Shown: positions 35,819 to 49,000, counted from the stretch's first letter. The stretch: 64,000 nucleotides of DNA from Capsicum annuum (GCF_002878395.1 NC_061116.1:122781680-122845679), one strand, 5' to 3'. The notes: generated by a model not told the origin, from the letters alone. Numbers and translations: made by a program.

Positions 35819-36833
35819 TGTTATTCCTTCTACGGGTACGAAGAATCTGTATATGCAGAACAACAACTTCAACTAGAGTTCAAGTATAAACAAGAGCACA
35901 ATGAAGTATATAAAATACCCTCAACACAAGATCAAAATGATCTTTCCAAGAGGTGTATTTTATTTTTCAGAAAATAGATGAAAAAGAAATGAATAAGTTC
36001 AAGTCGTCCAAATTCACAGTTTCCTTAAGGAACCAATTCCCCTTACTGTACCCGAGGTTATGGAATTTTTTATCCTAGGATAAAATGGCCTTCAATCCAA
36101 ATATAGCGGTATCTCAAATATTTGGACTCTTCGAACACACTCAACAATTTGAATGATCACACAGAATTTTTGAAAAAAAGAAGAGTATTTTTTATTCTGA
36201 AATTTTGTATCAAAACCTGTGGAAGAAAGCAGGTTTTTATAGTCATAACATGCCTCTTTGAAAAGGTGTCATTGGTTTAATTAAATGGTGTGTCTTTTCT
36301 GGAAATTTATTTTGGTTCATCCAAAGAACATGTATTTTACCGAACAGGCATACCAGGTCACGAAACAGTGGCACTAGTTCACAAAATAGTGGCACCAGTT
36401 CGATGAAGTATTGCATCAGTTCGAAATGCTGTTTTGAATTCTGCATGCATGTATAAATGGAGGTTCGAAGCACTGCAAGAAAAAGAAAACAATTTTACTA
36501 CATTTTTCCTTTGGTATTTTTTAGAATTCAAATAAATTTTGTCCAAAAAGATATATCTCATCGATCGATCATTTGACAAATCCAAAGCCGAAGCTGAGTC
36601 GAGCGAGTGAGAGATGATTACGGTGTGAGGCATCTCTATTTTCTTGCCTCACTTATCATGTGAAGTAAGTGTTCATTATTATAAGCACTCCAAAGTTCCC
36701 TTCTCCCACCAATGTGGGAGACTTAGTGAACTTTTCAATTTTGGGAGTACACTTTCCAAATCGATGTCTCCTTCCCTCCACCATTTTTCTCTCTATTTTC
36801 CGTTCACACTTTCTTCACACTTTGAACCCAACA
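35819..36833 (-). repeat. 5' LTR of the copia element
   Basis: 1015 bp, TGTTGGG to AATAACA on the minus strand. The next bases, ATCTCAAGGAAACAAC, match the start of the interior of the plus-strand relative at 63925 (ATCTTAAGGAAATAAC), so they probably hold the primer-binding site. I cannot name the tRNA. Confidence 0.88.
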
Positions 36834-36838
36834 TAAAC

Positions 36839-37260
36839 TCCTGATTTTATCACTCCTGCACTGAGTTATGGATTTACTACCACAGATGTTCAAAGCTAAA
36901 AAAATTTGAACAAGCCAGATTTCGAGCTTACTACAAAGCGATATCTATACAAATCCGGAGATCTTTTGCCCATGATTTTTACATATTATATTTCTATGAG
37001 TTATCTTTCCAACGGAAGAAGAATCCTATGATTTTGGCACTTCTACTATATATTATGACTTTTCTTACCACAGATGCTCAAGGCTGAAAAGTTGAGCAAG
37101 ACAAATAGAGCTAACTTTAACAAAAAAAGATATAATTAAATCCAGAGAGATTTTGGCCGTGCTCTTACATATATGTAGTTTTGTGAATAATCTTTCCAAC
37201 AGCATAAGTGGCTTGGAATTTTGAGTTATTAATCTCCTACTACAAATGTCAAATGAAGGG
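36839..37260 (-). repeat. About 187-bp repeat array, right part
   Basis: Continues the array cut at 29953. Units start GAGCTTAC at 36924 and GAGCTAAC at 37108 (spacing 184 bp). Each holds an ACAAATCCGGAGATC-like block, a GTTATCTTTCCAAC block and ACCACAGATG. The same repeat in opposite orientation forms 60243-61060. Confidence 0.8.
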
Positions 37261-37536
37261 ATCGGGGAAGGTAAATATTTGGTTGGCATGTCGGATTTGA
37301 AAAAATATTATGAGTAACATAGAAAGTATTCAACTGAAAAAAATAAGAAAAATGCATCTGAAGGAAAGAAGTCGCTTTTATTTCTCCAAGAAGGACTGTC
37401 ACTACATGATAATGTTCGAAAAGTAACCAAGAAAAGAATGAAAAATAAAGAATTTTTTTATGCAGAAACAAAAAATTAAGGAAAAAGCTTAAAGTTAAGG
37501 ATTTGCTGGTAACCTGTCTCAGTGTCCTCCTTTAAA

Positions 37537-38690
37537 TTAGCTAGTTCTTCTATTTTTTGATTGAGACAATGGACCAAAGTTTTCTATTTCATGAATCTTG
37601 TTTTCAGTGGTGGTGATATTCACTTGATTTTCGGACAGTTTCTTATGATGCTCCTCAATAAGTGTTGTGGCCTCTTTCTTCTTTGCAGTCCTATAGGCCT
37701 CTAACTCTTTTTTAGATCTTCCAAGGACTGTTTGAAGCACTCCTAGCTTCTTTTCCACCTTGATCACAATATGAAGGCGTTGTTTCAAGGAAAAAAGTAG
37801 CTCTTGGTGAGAATCTCTAGTTATTTTTGAGATGTAGACAACCTCACGATATCATAATCTCCATGTTTATTGAAAAAACTTCAATCGAAACCTCCAAAGA
37901 AAAAAGGCTGATGACATTGACCTCATGAATACCTTTACAAATTATGGAAACACCTTTCTTCAACTCTTTGACGCTTTCCAAAGACTCAGCAGAGAATTTT
38001 GTAATCCATTCACACAAGGTAAGCCACATTTCTGAGATATAAGAAAATCTAAAGTTGGAAAGAGCCTCTTGTGGTTCAAAGTTTTGAAGAAACATGCTAC
38101 AAAAGGTCGGACCAAATTCATGGAAATGTTAGAACATTTAATCTGCTTTGCTCCAGCCTCTACATTAGTTGTTATGTTGGGAAAAGTCAATATTTTCTGA
38201 AAGAGGGAGCATCAGCTTCATTGATGGATCCTCATTTGTAGCTTGATCCTTGACGTCATCAAACAAGATGTGAGAACTCTTCATCACATTAGAGGGATTC
38301 GTGCTTGTATTACAATCTTAGAACATGTCATCACTAAATACATCATTAGAAATATCCCCAAGACCTAACTAAAAGAAAGAAAAAATAGAGTTAATATTGA
38401 GTAAAGAAGCAAGTGAGGTGAAATAGTAAGAAAATAAACTTTACTTGATGTACCAATTCAGTCAATGGCATTGTTGAACCAGCAGCACCATCTTCAAAGA
38501 TATCGCAGTACCAATGCTAATAGAACCTAGTCAGGAAACTCACAATGTTGATCGCTTAAATCCTTAGGCTTTTTCTTCAAATGCTTCCAATGTTGTTTCT
38601 GACTAACATTGCTCTCATTTGAGCTGGAGGCTTGCACTAGTGATTCCAATATCATTGGGTGAAATAAATGGTTTGGATGTGTCGCTACAA
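37537..38690 (-). pseudogene. Coiled-coil protein fragment, left arm copy
   Basis: I do not recognise the family. From the centre outwards on the minus strand it reads HPNHLFHP, then QASSSNESNVSQKQHW, then KPKDLSDQ. After intron-like gaps come LCEWITKFSAESLESVKELKKG (about 38020-37960) and a charged heptad-like stretch VEKKLGVLQTVLGRSKKELEA (37765-37700). The end is NFGPLSQSKNRRTS before TAA/TAG near 37537. It lacks any plausible 5' start, since the gene is cut by the inverted-repeat centre. Stops and frameshifts are present. By order of parts it matches the right-arm copy throughout. Confidence 0.55.
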
Positions 38691-39916
38691 AATGGGATAA
38701 AGCCTGGTGATTCTTTAACGCATTTACCAGATGAGCAATTGTGCTATTTTATAGCGATACATCCAAACCATCTATTTCAACCAATAGAACTGGTATCACT
38801 AATGCAAGCCTCCAGCTCAAATGAGAGTAATGTTAGTCAAGAGCAGCATTAAAAGCATTTGAAGGAAAAGCCTAAGGATTTAAGTGATCAATATTATGAG
38901 TTCACTGACTTAGATTTCATTAGCATTGATACCATGATCTTTTGAAGAGGGTGTCACTAGTTAAACAGTGTCGTTGACTGAATTGGCACATCAACTAAAG
39001 TTTTTTTCTTTAATATTTCACCTCACTTTCTCCTTTACTTAATATTAACTCAATTCTCTTTTTTAATTGGGTCTTGGGGACATTTTCAGTGACATATTTG
39101 GTGATGATGCGTTAGAATATTGTATTACAAGCCCGAATCCCTCCAACATGATGAAGAGTCTTCACCACTCGCTTGATGACATCAAGGATCAACCTACAAA
39201 TGAGGATCTATCAACAAAGTTTATGCTCCCTCTTTTAGAAAATATTGACCTTTTTCAGCCTATTTCAACTATTGATGTGGGGCTTGAGCAAATAAGATTA
39301 AATGTTCTAATATCTCCAAAAATTTGGTTCAACCTCGGGAGCATGCTTCTTCAAATTTTGAACCAAAACAGGCTATTTCCAACTTTAAACTTTCTTATGT
39401 CTCTAGTATGTGTATATACATTGTGTGAATGGATTACACAATTCTCTGCAGACTCTTTGAAAAGCCTCAAAGAGTTGGAGAAAGATGTTTCCTTGATTCT
39501 TAAAGGGATTTAGGAGATCAACGTTGTCGTTCTTTCTCCTTTGGAGGTTCTGATTGAAGATTTCTTCAAGAAACATGGAGATTATGATACTGCAAGGTTG
39601 TCTTTGTCTACATCTCAAAATATAACTAGAAATTCACGCCAAGAGCTACTTTCTGCCGCAAAACAAAGCCTTCATACTGTAAACTTGGAAAAGATCAAGG
39701 TGGAAAAGCACCTAGGAGAGCTTCAAACAGTCCTTGTGAGAACTAAAAAAGAGCTAGAGGCTCAGACTACTTTAAAAAAAAGACCACAACACTTATTGAG
39801 GAGCAACAAGGAAATTGCCTGAAAATGAAGACAGTATCACCACCACTGAAGATGAGATTTATGTTGTAGAAAAAATAAGCCCATTGTATGAAGTAGAAAT
39901 AAAGAAGCTAAGCTAA
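38619..39916 (+). pseudogene. Coiled-coil protein fragment, right arm copy
   Basis: This is the better kept copy. Reading starts within the spacer (IHPNHLFQP, QASSSNESNVSQEQH). A long exon at 39067-39513 carries LGDIFSDIFGDDALEY, LLENIDLFQPIS and LCEWITQFSADSLKSLKELE. After one stop it continues at 39541 with SPLEVLIEDFFKKHGDYDTARLS (39532-39600). A coiled coil around 39670-39770 follows (VEKHLGELQTVLVRTKKELEA), and the frame ends KKLS at TAA 39914-39916. The charged heptads suggest an oligomerising tail. Function is unknown. It sits next to Ulp1/DUF1985 genes and may belong to the same transposon cargo, which is inference. Confidence 0.55.
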
Positions 39917-40252
39917 AGGAGGACTCTGGGATAAGTCGCCATCAGATCCTTAGATTTAAGCTTTTTCCCTATTTTTTTGTTTCTGCATAAAAATATTTTC
40001 TTTTTTTTTCATTATTTTTTTCTGCTCTAGTTTTTTCTGAATATTTTCATAATGTAGTGATAGTCCTAATAAAAATTTTTCTGCATAAAAATATTTTCTT
40101 TCGTGAGAAAATTGAAGGAAAGGTGTCTTTTTAAGTCTTGAATGAAGGATTGGTGACATTGACCAACTTAAAGGGTCAAACATCATTAGAAAACTTGATT
40201 AAGTTAATTATGAACTTGATTAATATTTTTAAAACTTTCTAATCGTTTCAAG

Positions 40253-40502
40253 AATATAAATCAACCCACATCCCTCTTCAATCCAAATCAACCAGTCTCT
40301 CTCCTTTCTCTCTTGACACCTTCTCTCAACTCTCTTCCAACCAACAGTTCTGCAAAATTCTCTCTTGAATCCCCGACGACTTCAACCTCCTGCAAAAAAT
40401 AGTCGAACGAGTTTCCTTTTAACTTTCAACCGTCAATAGACGTGAAGACTTCTCCGGCGCCAACAACTTCGAGTTCTTCGTCGTCCCATTTCTTTTTTCA
40501 CA
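40253..40502 (+). promoter_or_regulatory. Promoter and non-coding first exon of Ulp1 pseudogene A
   Basis: An ATATAAAT box near 40253 precedes a CT-rich leader. It ends in TTTTCACAG followed by GTAAAA at 40503, a plausible 5' splice site. The next coding exon starts at 41774 after AAG. The long leader intron between them is filled with the repeats described below. Confidence 0.5.
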
Positions 40503-40732
40503 GGTAAAAAATTATGAAGAAATAGAGAAACTTGAGTCAACTACTCTTCTAGTATTGAAATGTGGACTAAATAAAACCCTAATTTCTTGCATTTCTTCTT
40601 CTTGTTGTCGTACTGTTGATTTGGATTTGTTGGTATTTTTGTTCACGATTGATGTTCTTAGTGTATGTGTGTGATGTGTTGGTGTTGCTGGGTTGATTTG
40701 TTGTTTGTCTTGGTAAAAATGGTGTTGCAATA

Positions 40733-40900
40733 GATGAAACATCAGATGCGACAGATGAAGACATCTGATGCGACAGATGAAGACATCTGATGCAATAGAT
40801 GAAAACATCTGATGCAACAAATGAAAATATCTAATGCAACAGATTAAAATCTGATGCAACTATGAAAATCTGATGCAATAGATAAATAATCTAAAAAATC
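40733..40900. repeat. 22-bp tandem repeat ATGAAGACATCTGATGCGACAG
   Basis: About seven units of a 22-bp word, decaying to the right. The core CATCTGATGCAACAGATG is close to self-complementary. This is the first dense patch of the CAACAGAT-type repeats of the block; it lies in the leader intron of Ulp1 pseudogene A. Confidence 0.8.
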
Positions 40901-41010
40901 ATTCATCTATTTCTACAGGCGACTCTTCTATTTGAAAAAAATCTAAATAATATTGATCTAACAGATAACTCATTTTGCAATTGATGAGTGATATATTTCA
41001 ACAGTTCAGT

Positions 41011-41670
41011 GATCTATTTTTATTGTCTCCAACGGTTTACTCATCCTTTGCAATAGATCAGTTAGATGTTGCAACAAATAACATACATGGTGCAATAGAT
41101 TAGTGATCTATTTTTATGGTTTCCAATGGATTATTCATCCGTTGTGACAGGTTGGTTATATTTTGCAACAGATAAACTACCTGGTGCAATAGATTAGTGA
41201 TTTGTTTTATAGTTTTCAATGGATTACTCATCCGTTACAACAGGTTGGTTATATATTACAACAGATAAACTACCTGGTACAATAGATTAGTAATCTATTT
41301 TTATGGTTTCCAATGGATTACTCATCCTTGCAACAGGTTGGTTATACGTTGAAACAGATAAACTACCTGGTGCAACAGATTAGTAATCTGTTTTTACTAT
41401 TTCTAACGGATTACTCATCCTTGCAACAAGTAGGTTATATGTTGCAACAAATAAACTACCTGGTGCAACAAATTAGTGGCCTGTTTTTATGTTTTCCAAC
41501 AGTTTACTCATCCGTTACAATGGATCGATTATATGTTGCATCAGATAAAATATGTGGTGCAATGGATTAGTGATCTGTTTTTATTATTTTTAATGGCTTA
41601 CTCATCCGTTGCAACAGGTAGATTATATATTTCAACAGATAACATACCTGGTCCAATAGATGTGTGGTCT
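41011..41670. repeat. 93-94-bp minisatellite, seven units
   Basis: Unit marks GATCTATTTTTAT and variants fall at 41011, 41105, 41199, 41292, 41385, 41478 and 41572. Each unit contains GGATTACTCATCCGTTGCAACAGGT and ACAGATAAACTACCTGG-like halves. The open frames across it are products of the repeat. Confidence 0.88.
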
Positions 41671-41773
41671 GTTGGAACTATTATTTTACCATTATGCATG
41701 TTAGATTTACTGTTATCCTTTTTAACGATGCATTAATCAATTATAATCTATTTTATTTTCCTGTTAATTTAAG

Positions 41774-44700
41774 ATAATATGATTCCCAAAAAAAAGAAAC
41801 TGAATCAAGTCCAATTAAAGGAACAAGTGCAACAGCTCAGCTATATCCACCACTTTATGAGCTTACTTTACAAGCGTTATCTCAATCAGTAGCAGAAAAT
41901 AATGAACACGGGGAGGAGGAATATCTCAAAAGAGATGATCCAAATGCTAATAGCCCTTCCGCCGAAGAGTTGTTCAAAAACTTCAGCATTGATCGTTATT
42001 CTATGAGAATGCAGTACGATGGTGCCACAGATTTAACGGGTGATTTCGTGGTTAAGTCAGCCATGGTAAAAAATTTTGACGCCTTTAAAAAAATACTTAG
42101 AGAACAAAAATTGGATGGTTATTTTAGGGAAAGCTTCTTTGGACAATATCTTGATTTACTGGAGGACAACAATGCTCATTTCTAGATGAAAATGGCATAC
42201 GATCTTCTCAAGAGTAGGTTTATGTATGAAAATAAAGACAAGATGGATAAGGTGTGGATAAATTACTGTGGCATGCCTGTTTATTTTGGTTGGAAGGAGT
42301 TTGTCATAGTTATCAAACTAAAATGTTATCCTCCTTCTCCTTCTTAAGTTATACCTACTCTGACCCAAAAAAAGCACCTCGCATACCCAAAAAAGGCAAA
42401 GGCAAATTGAATGATCGTGAGGACCTGGTGTCTATTATTGGTCCAAGCTTTAAAAACAAAAATTTGATAGAAGTGTTGAAAGGTAAAGGACTCTCAAAGA
42501 AGCACAAGAAATCATTGTGCTTGGTCTAATTTGTACATAATGTTCTTTGGGTGAGAGATGTTAGCAACAACATAAGCTCCAGTTTAATAAATTTCTCTGA
42601 GGATCTTGAGGCATTTAAAAGCTATCCTTGGAGTTATGAAAGCTTCAAAATGACTGTCCAATATTTGTTGACTCCGTTAACGCTAAAGAAAGTCAACTTA
42701 TATGGCTTTCCATGGGCCTTCATGGTAAATATTTCTTTTATCATGATACGATTCATCATTTTTTTATTCAATAATGCTTTTGAGTTATTGGCGTTATGTT
42801 ATAGGCTTGGGCATTTGAAGCCATTCTTTATTTGAGACAGTAAGTGAACTACTAGGAAAAAGTTTCCTGTCCATGAATCCTGAGATGGTTGTGGGTCAAA
42901 ACTGATAAAAATGTAAAATTTCTTGATCTTTTCAACCCCCAAAGGAAGCAGTAAGTCTAATTCAAATTAAGTTTTTGTTTTAATTAATGATTATTTTAAC
43001 TGATTTCATCATCATTCTAATATATGTACTAATTTATTTTAGATTGTCCATCCGTGGCTTGTTCCGACCAACCGAGAGTTGAAGATGCCATTTTTCTTAT
43101 TTTACAGTTGTGCAAGCTTTATTAGACCCTAAGGTCATTGATAGAATAAAAATAGAATTATTTAGACAAACAACCATTAGAAGAAAAATAATTTTGAAGG
43201 GTGGGCTTGTTGCTGTTGATGATGGTAGTGGTAGTGGTGCTGCTGTTGGGGCTAATAATGCTTCTTTTACAGTTTTTGAAACAAAAAGCCATTATGATTA
43301 TGATCATACTGGTTGTATAGATTTTTCTCCAGATTTTGCCACATCTAGCAAATATTCTGCATGCAAATATCAAGACTGCAAAGCGAAACACGATAGAGTG
43401 ATTAATGCTATTAATGCACTAACTGCTTCTGTAAAGGAAATGACATCTAAGAGGAGTTTCATTCTATCAAAGAGGATTTCATATCCATACATTTCATTAG
43501 AGATCAAGGTGACTAAGTGGAGAAGGAAAGATATTTCTAAGGCTTCATCAAGCATAAAAAAAGAGTAAAATTACAATGCCTCTGTCTTTATCTTGCACCA
43601 TTGTTCAGTGTGCAAGGGCCACAAGAGAGCAGCATGAGTTGAAAAAGGTGAATGTACATCATTTATTCCAATAAACAAACAGGCACATATCTATTTCAAC
43701 AGCTGATACATCTGTAAAAAATTATCAAATAGATATATACATCTGTTGCAACTATTGTCTAACCTGTTGTATCAGATGCGTTATCTATTGCAACAGATGA
43801 GCCTTATGTTGCATTAGATGGATCATCTATTTGAAATTATCGTACTGCTCTAATTTACCTAGTTGAATTTATCCCAACAGATGATCCATCTGTTGTAACA
43901 TAAGGCCCATCTGTTGTAACAGATGGACAATCTGTTGTATATCTATAATTAGCATTGGTAATTTCTGGCTGTCTAGGTGGATGTCGCATAGAATCCACTG
44001 CTGAAGAGCATAATATCGCAGTTGATAATCCATCAACTGCTTCTAAAGAAAAAGAAAAAGTGGAGTCTGTCAGTTTGGGAGAATAGAAGAATTACCCATT
44101 TGAATGGTTCAACATCTCGGACAAAGCTCCAAAAAAACTAACACAGTTGATCAACGACTATTCAAAATGGATTGCCGATGAGCTGTTAAAGCATCATGTC
44201 GACAAGTACATAAATCAATTTTTAAAGATATTAGTTTATATGATTCTTGTTTTAAGAATGTGACATTAACATATATAAATCATCATGTAAAAAATAAAAT
44301 GACGAACGCTACAAAGTGAATGAATCGAGTCTTGGTTTTGATATGTTTGACTATTTTGTTGCATATTTCGAAATGAAGAATTGGTTCTATTTGATGTCAC
44401 AACCCTTAACTTGTTGGAATGATGAGGTTTAAATGTCATACATATTACTATAAATCAATACTTTATTTAATTATATCTGTGTATTAATTTTTTCATCACG
44501 TAATCTGAAATGTTTGATAATATATGTAGCATATCGATGTTATTTTTTACTACCTCTAAAAGAAAGCCAAGTTGCAAATACAAGAACAATACAGATACAT
44601 GACAGGCAATTATTTGTATAAAGTTTACATCAATAATGCCTACAATAGGTATTGTCAACAACAGCCGGAAGTTTCCTAAATGAGAAATGCTTAATCAACA

Positions 44701-45370
44701 TCATCAAAGTTTTTAGTAGTCCGACTGGCTTACCTTGGCATTTGGTCGATGAAGTGTACATCCCAATCAATTGTGGTGATGAATTACATTGGGTGTTGGC
44801 TGTCATCATTCTAAAATAGAGGTGCATCCGATTTTATGATTCGATGTCGCGAATGAGACATTTTGGGCCATTATCTGAGATACAAAAGCTGGCCAAAATA
44901 TTGCATACTGACCTTGATAAGAGTGACTTTTTGGACCAAAATTTTAGTACTGATTTGTTGACGATTGTAGCATACTGGGATAAAATGGGTAATCCATTTG
45001 ATGTACAATATGTTGAAGGAATTGCTCAACAAACCATTGGTAGCCTGTAAGTTTAAGTGTCATGATTTAGTTTCATTTCAAAAATTTCACAACGCCTGCA
45101 TGAACGGCAAGATATGGATTATCTTCTTTTTTAAAATACAGGGATTGCAGTCTTTTTATTGCCGCGTACGCTGAGTATTTGAGCGATGGATTACAAGTAC
45201 CAAATGATGGAATTGATGACGGAGTACTCCGCAAAAGATATGCTGCACTTTTATGGATATATGGAGAAGTAAAAGCTCAGAAGCCATACACAAGCGACAT
45301 TAAAGATCCACGATGACCAAAGTAGAATTCCGCAGCACCAGGTGAAGAAAAACTTGTCCATATTGAGTAG
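41774..45370 (+). pseudogene. Ulp1-type protease with DUF1985 domain, copy A (broken)
   Basis: Such proteins pair an N-terminal DUF1985 domain with a C-terminal C48 (SUMO-protease-like) domain and are spread by Mutator-like transposons. Reading starts near 41800 ([20 protein letters not shown]). DUF1985 follows ([36 protein letters not shown], 42066-42182), then TAG at 42184. Exons fit splice sites: to 42724, 42805-42950, 43043-43647, 43977-44205, 44530-45046 and 45142-45370. The protease has HWVLAVV (His), FYDSM (Asp), AQQTIGS (Gln) and LDC (Cys) across the last splice, so the catalytic set is visible. Stops at 42184, within 44080-44700, at 44817 and at 45313, with frameshifts, show it is dead. 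The end VHIE is at 45370. Confidence 0.85.
43690..43960. repeat. CAACAGAT-type repeats in an intron of Ulp1 copy A
   Basis: At least eight ATCTGTTGCAACAGAT-like words in both orientations between exons ending 43647 and starting 43977. Several form perfect or near-perfect palindromes of 14-18 bp. Confidence 0.75.
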
Positions 45371-46028
45371 ATCTTTATAGATTGACTCCTTCAATATAAT
45401 AACCTATCCTCATTAGTTTAACTTGTTGATTTATTTGTAGAGTAGATTATTTGTACCCATAATAATTTTTTTACATTTCATTTATTTGTTGAGTTATTTC
45501 ATGTAATTTTTGAAGGCTTCAACATCTTTTATATTGTCTATGAATATAATTTTATCCTTAGTTTTGAATATGTTAATTGAAATGGAATACTATATTCATA
45601 TATCGCAACAGATAATACATCTGCTGCAACAGACGACATATCTTATCAAATAGATTTAGACATATATTGCAACATGAGATGCAACACATAGGTCATCTGC
45701 TGAAAATTATATAACATGTCTTCCTGCTTTCTTGATTTTTTCCAATAGACTACCTATCAGTTACAACAGATAGATTATATGTTACCACAGATTAGATATT
45801 ATTACAACAAACAGGCTGGGAAATATCTATTAATGCAACAGATGACCAACCTATTCCAATAGATAATCAATCTGTCATAATAAGTATTATATCTGTTACA
45901 ACAGATATACTATTTGTTGCATTATAAAAATTCAACTTAGCCAGTATAAAAATTATTGCCACTACATGTAAAGTAAAGTAGTTTGAAATGAAAAATTGTT
46001 ATCGTGTTCATCTCTGTCTTTGTACATA
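45371..46028. other. Spacer between the convergent Ulp1 pseudogenes
   Basis: No gene. From 45600 to 45930 it carries another dense patch of CAACAGAT-type words (for example ACAACAGATATACTATTTGTTGC). Both neighbouring genes end toward this spacer. Confidence 0.7.
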
Positions 46029-49000
46029 TTATTCTTTATACACGAGCTCCAACCATTTAGTTAGTACCCCATAAGCACAGACCCATTGTATTTTTCCTAC
46101 AACGGCATTGTACATACCGTTCATTTCTATGCCAGCCAGCAAACACACGAAGTATGCAAGCGAGAACAGCCCACACGCTGCACCGGATTTATTTTTTGGG
46201 AGCTGAATGTTCTTATTTCGACCTTTAAAATCCCATGATTCCTTCGTTAAGACTTCAGCTGGAAAATGATCCATCAGCTTACTCTGCGTTAATAACTTAG
46301 GTAACAACTTCAAAAGTGGCTGCATGTGGGCTAAAAATGTGTCCTCGCTGAATACAGGTAAGTTGCAGTCATAAAACTTAATATTTCCCTCATAGAGTAG
46401 TATCTCAACAATGAGAAAATGTTTGACTTCCACATTCATGACTGCAAGAATTCTCTTTGCCTTGGTCCAGCTCTTTTCGTGTGGATATGGCTTCTTCCCT
46501 CTAACATATTTAATCGCTTCTTCATCCCATTAGAACATAGAAACTAACTTATCAAATCTCGGGCCACCGGAATCAGCTAGCTTATGGAGATCAGCGTACC
46601 TATCTATGAAATTATTGTAGAAGTTAAGGTTCATTATCCTATCGACAGCATCATAAGCATTCGGATCTGCAAATTGTCTGCCCCTTATGAGGCAGAGAAT
46701 TTCATAAACATACTGTGGTATAAGAAGACAATTTTTAAATAGGTTAGTAATTGTAAAGAATAAAAACACAGTGGAAAGAATTTGATGCAGAGGGTTCTCT
46801 AAATCAGTTCACAAATTAACCAACCAACGTAACTTATCTAACATATGTGTATTATGTTGCAACAGAATGCCAAGCTGTTGCAACAGATTACACATCTGCT
46901 GCATAGATTCTTCTTCATGGAGTAGATTGAAAGGCTAGGTTAGCAAAAGTAAACTTACATTTTCCTCATACCACTCACGAATATTTATCATATTCGTAAA
47001 GTCTTTTGCGGCAAATGAATGCATGGTGTATTCTTTTTGAGCCTTCGTCCTTCCATTCATGATTTCTTGTAGTTCCTTCTTCTTCTCCTTACCAAGTACC
47101 GCGAATATGTCCACCTTATATAGCGGCCCTTGAAGTTCAACAACTCTTGGAGCGGTAGGAGTTACAATTTTTGTTATTTTCAGAACAGAGAGAATTTGTC
47201 TAATTTTTCTTCTCTTCCTCCTAACTACCACTATAGGAGTGCATGGATCCCTCACCTCGTTTGATGGTATGACACACCTCCTAGATTTTAACTCCTCGAC
47301 AGCATCAGCAATAGCCTTTATCTTTTCAAGGAGTTTATCCTCTCTGTCCCTGTACACTTTGCATTTGCAATGAGAACATAAGGGTGAAGAGGGGTAAGAG
47401 GGACCACTATAAGGGTAGGAGGGACCGATGTAGGGGTGAGAGGGACTTGTGCAATGAGTGTTCTCAAAAGTATTTATTTTTTGCTAAGCACCAATATGGT
47501 CATAATCATGATGGCAGCAGCAGCATCAGGATGGCTGCCACCATCACAAACAACTCTACCAACAACCCCCCAGAAGAAGCACCCAGATCTATTACAGTTT
47601 GAGGTTGGTCGTGAAGAGATTCAATATTAGGCTGACCTTGCCTAACTGCTCTTCTTATGGATGTTGCTCCAGTCAATTCCTTCTTTATTAAATCCACCAT
47701 TGGGTTTCTTTTTGTATTAACAAGACCTAGAGTAAGAAAAGAAGTCATCCCTATCTCATTAATGGTAGGCATGATCAAAGGATGCACAACCTATTAAAAA
47801 AATAGGAGGCATTTAAATCATATACTAATAATTCACAGTTAGTTGGGTTACATTGATGTTAACACAGCCAACTTATGCAACAAACGATCTAGCTTCCGCA
47901 ATAGCTGATCTATATGTCACAGCAGATTGACAATATATTGCATCAGATTACATATCTATTGTATAATTTGCATCAAATGGGTAATCTGTTGAGTCGGGTT
48001 CAGAGAACCAGATCAACAAATGGTTAATCTGTAGAGAAATATGGATCGGTTGTCATAATACACTACCCATCTGTTGCACCAGTTGCAGTTGATGGGTAAT
48101 TTATTACAACAAACAACCCATCTGTCGTCATAGATGTAACATATATTTCAATATATTTCTTTGAGGAAAATTATTTTAGTTGAAAGAAGACGTACTGCAT
48201 TATTCGGAGGGTTAAAGAGATCAGTCTCTTTAATATATTTTTCGTTGCTCTTTGTTGCAGCTAACCACCTGAGGATCCTTGGATGAGAAACCTTATCTGG
48301 GTAATCCTTGAACTGCTTTCGGAGGGGAAGAATGGATTCACATATCCAAGCTTAAAAAATGTAAATAGGAAGCAAGAAAGAAAATCATAATAACTATATT
48401 CAATATAAATTAATGGATGAGTAAAAATAGTGATCAATTTTACCATGAAAGCCTAGGAAAAGTCGTATAATGTGATCATCTTTGGGGATAGCTTTGTCAG
48501 TAAATATTCGACAGTCAAGTCGTAGCTGTCATATCCCCAGGGATAATCGTTGAATTTTCCAAAATTATCAGCAAGCACCAACAAATCATGTTCTATGACT
48601 TTCCTGATGTCTCTTGCCAATAAAACAGAATGGACAAACCAAACTAATCATAATTTCTCCCTGTAGTGCTTTGGTATGTTTTTATTCTCGAGATCTGCCA
48701 TCAAATCCTCCCCTTTATAGCTAGGTCCAACAATGCCCAACAACCCTTATTTTTTTACCTTGCGTTTGTTGGACCCTTTGTGGGGTATTTCCTTGATGAG
48801 AGGTTCTTCTGGAAATCATATCTCAAGCCCGTCACTTTGGCAAACTCTTTCAATCCAAAATAAATCGGCATGCCACAGTAGTTGATCCAGACTTATCCAT
48901 CTTTTTTCTGCCCTCCTTCGAATCTTTATCATCCCCCGCATACTTTATCCTGCACTTGAGAAGGCCATATACCATGCTCATTGGGAAACGGAGAGTACGA

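Larger units (their letters stand above)
29954..36833 (-). mobile_element. Ty1/copia retrotransposon, broken, complete ends
   Basis: A 6880-bp element with LTRs 29954-30993 and 35819-36833. The TSD TAAAC is perfect (29949-29953 and 36834-36838). The minus strand carries gag, protease, integrase, RT and RNase H in copia order. A GTGGGGGA purine tract abuts the 3' LTR near 31000. The 5' LTR begins TGTTGGG; the same position in the 3' LTR is TTTTGGG. The coding part is full of stops. It sits inside the ~187-bp array, so it is younger than the array. A second member of the family, on the plus strand, starts near 62.6-62.9 kb. Confidence 0.92.
37375..40085. repeat. 2.7-kb inverted duplication of a gene fragment
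   Basis: Left arm about 37375-38690 and right arm about 38748-40085 are diverged reverse complements around a ~57-bp spacer. Matching anchors are AGCTGGAGGCTTGCA at 38620 against TGCAAGCCTCCAGCT at 38805. At the tips, the TATGCAGAAACAAAAAA block near 37459 matches its complement near 39980. Both arms carry the same coiled-coil gene fragment, pointing away from the centre. Arms differ by substitutions and small indels, so the event is old. Confidence 0.85.

Noticed and set aside
40733..41670. CRISPR-like array of repeats and spacers
   Set aside because: The DNA is plant nuclear, units are tandem minisatellites without unique spacers, and no cas genes are present.
41313..41736. Overlapping frames rich in Tyr, Gln and Leu
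   Set aside because: They span the 93-bp minisatellite in an intron and repeat with its period.
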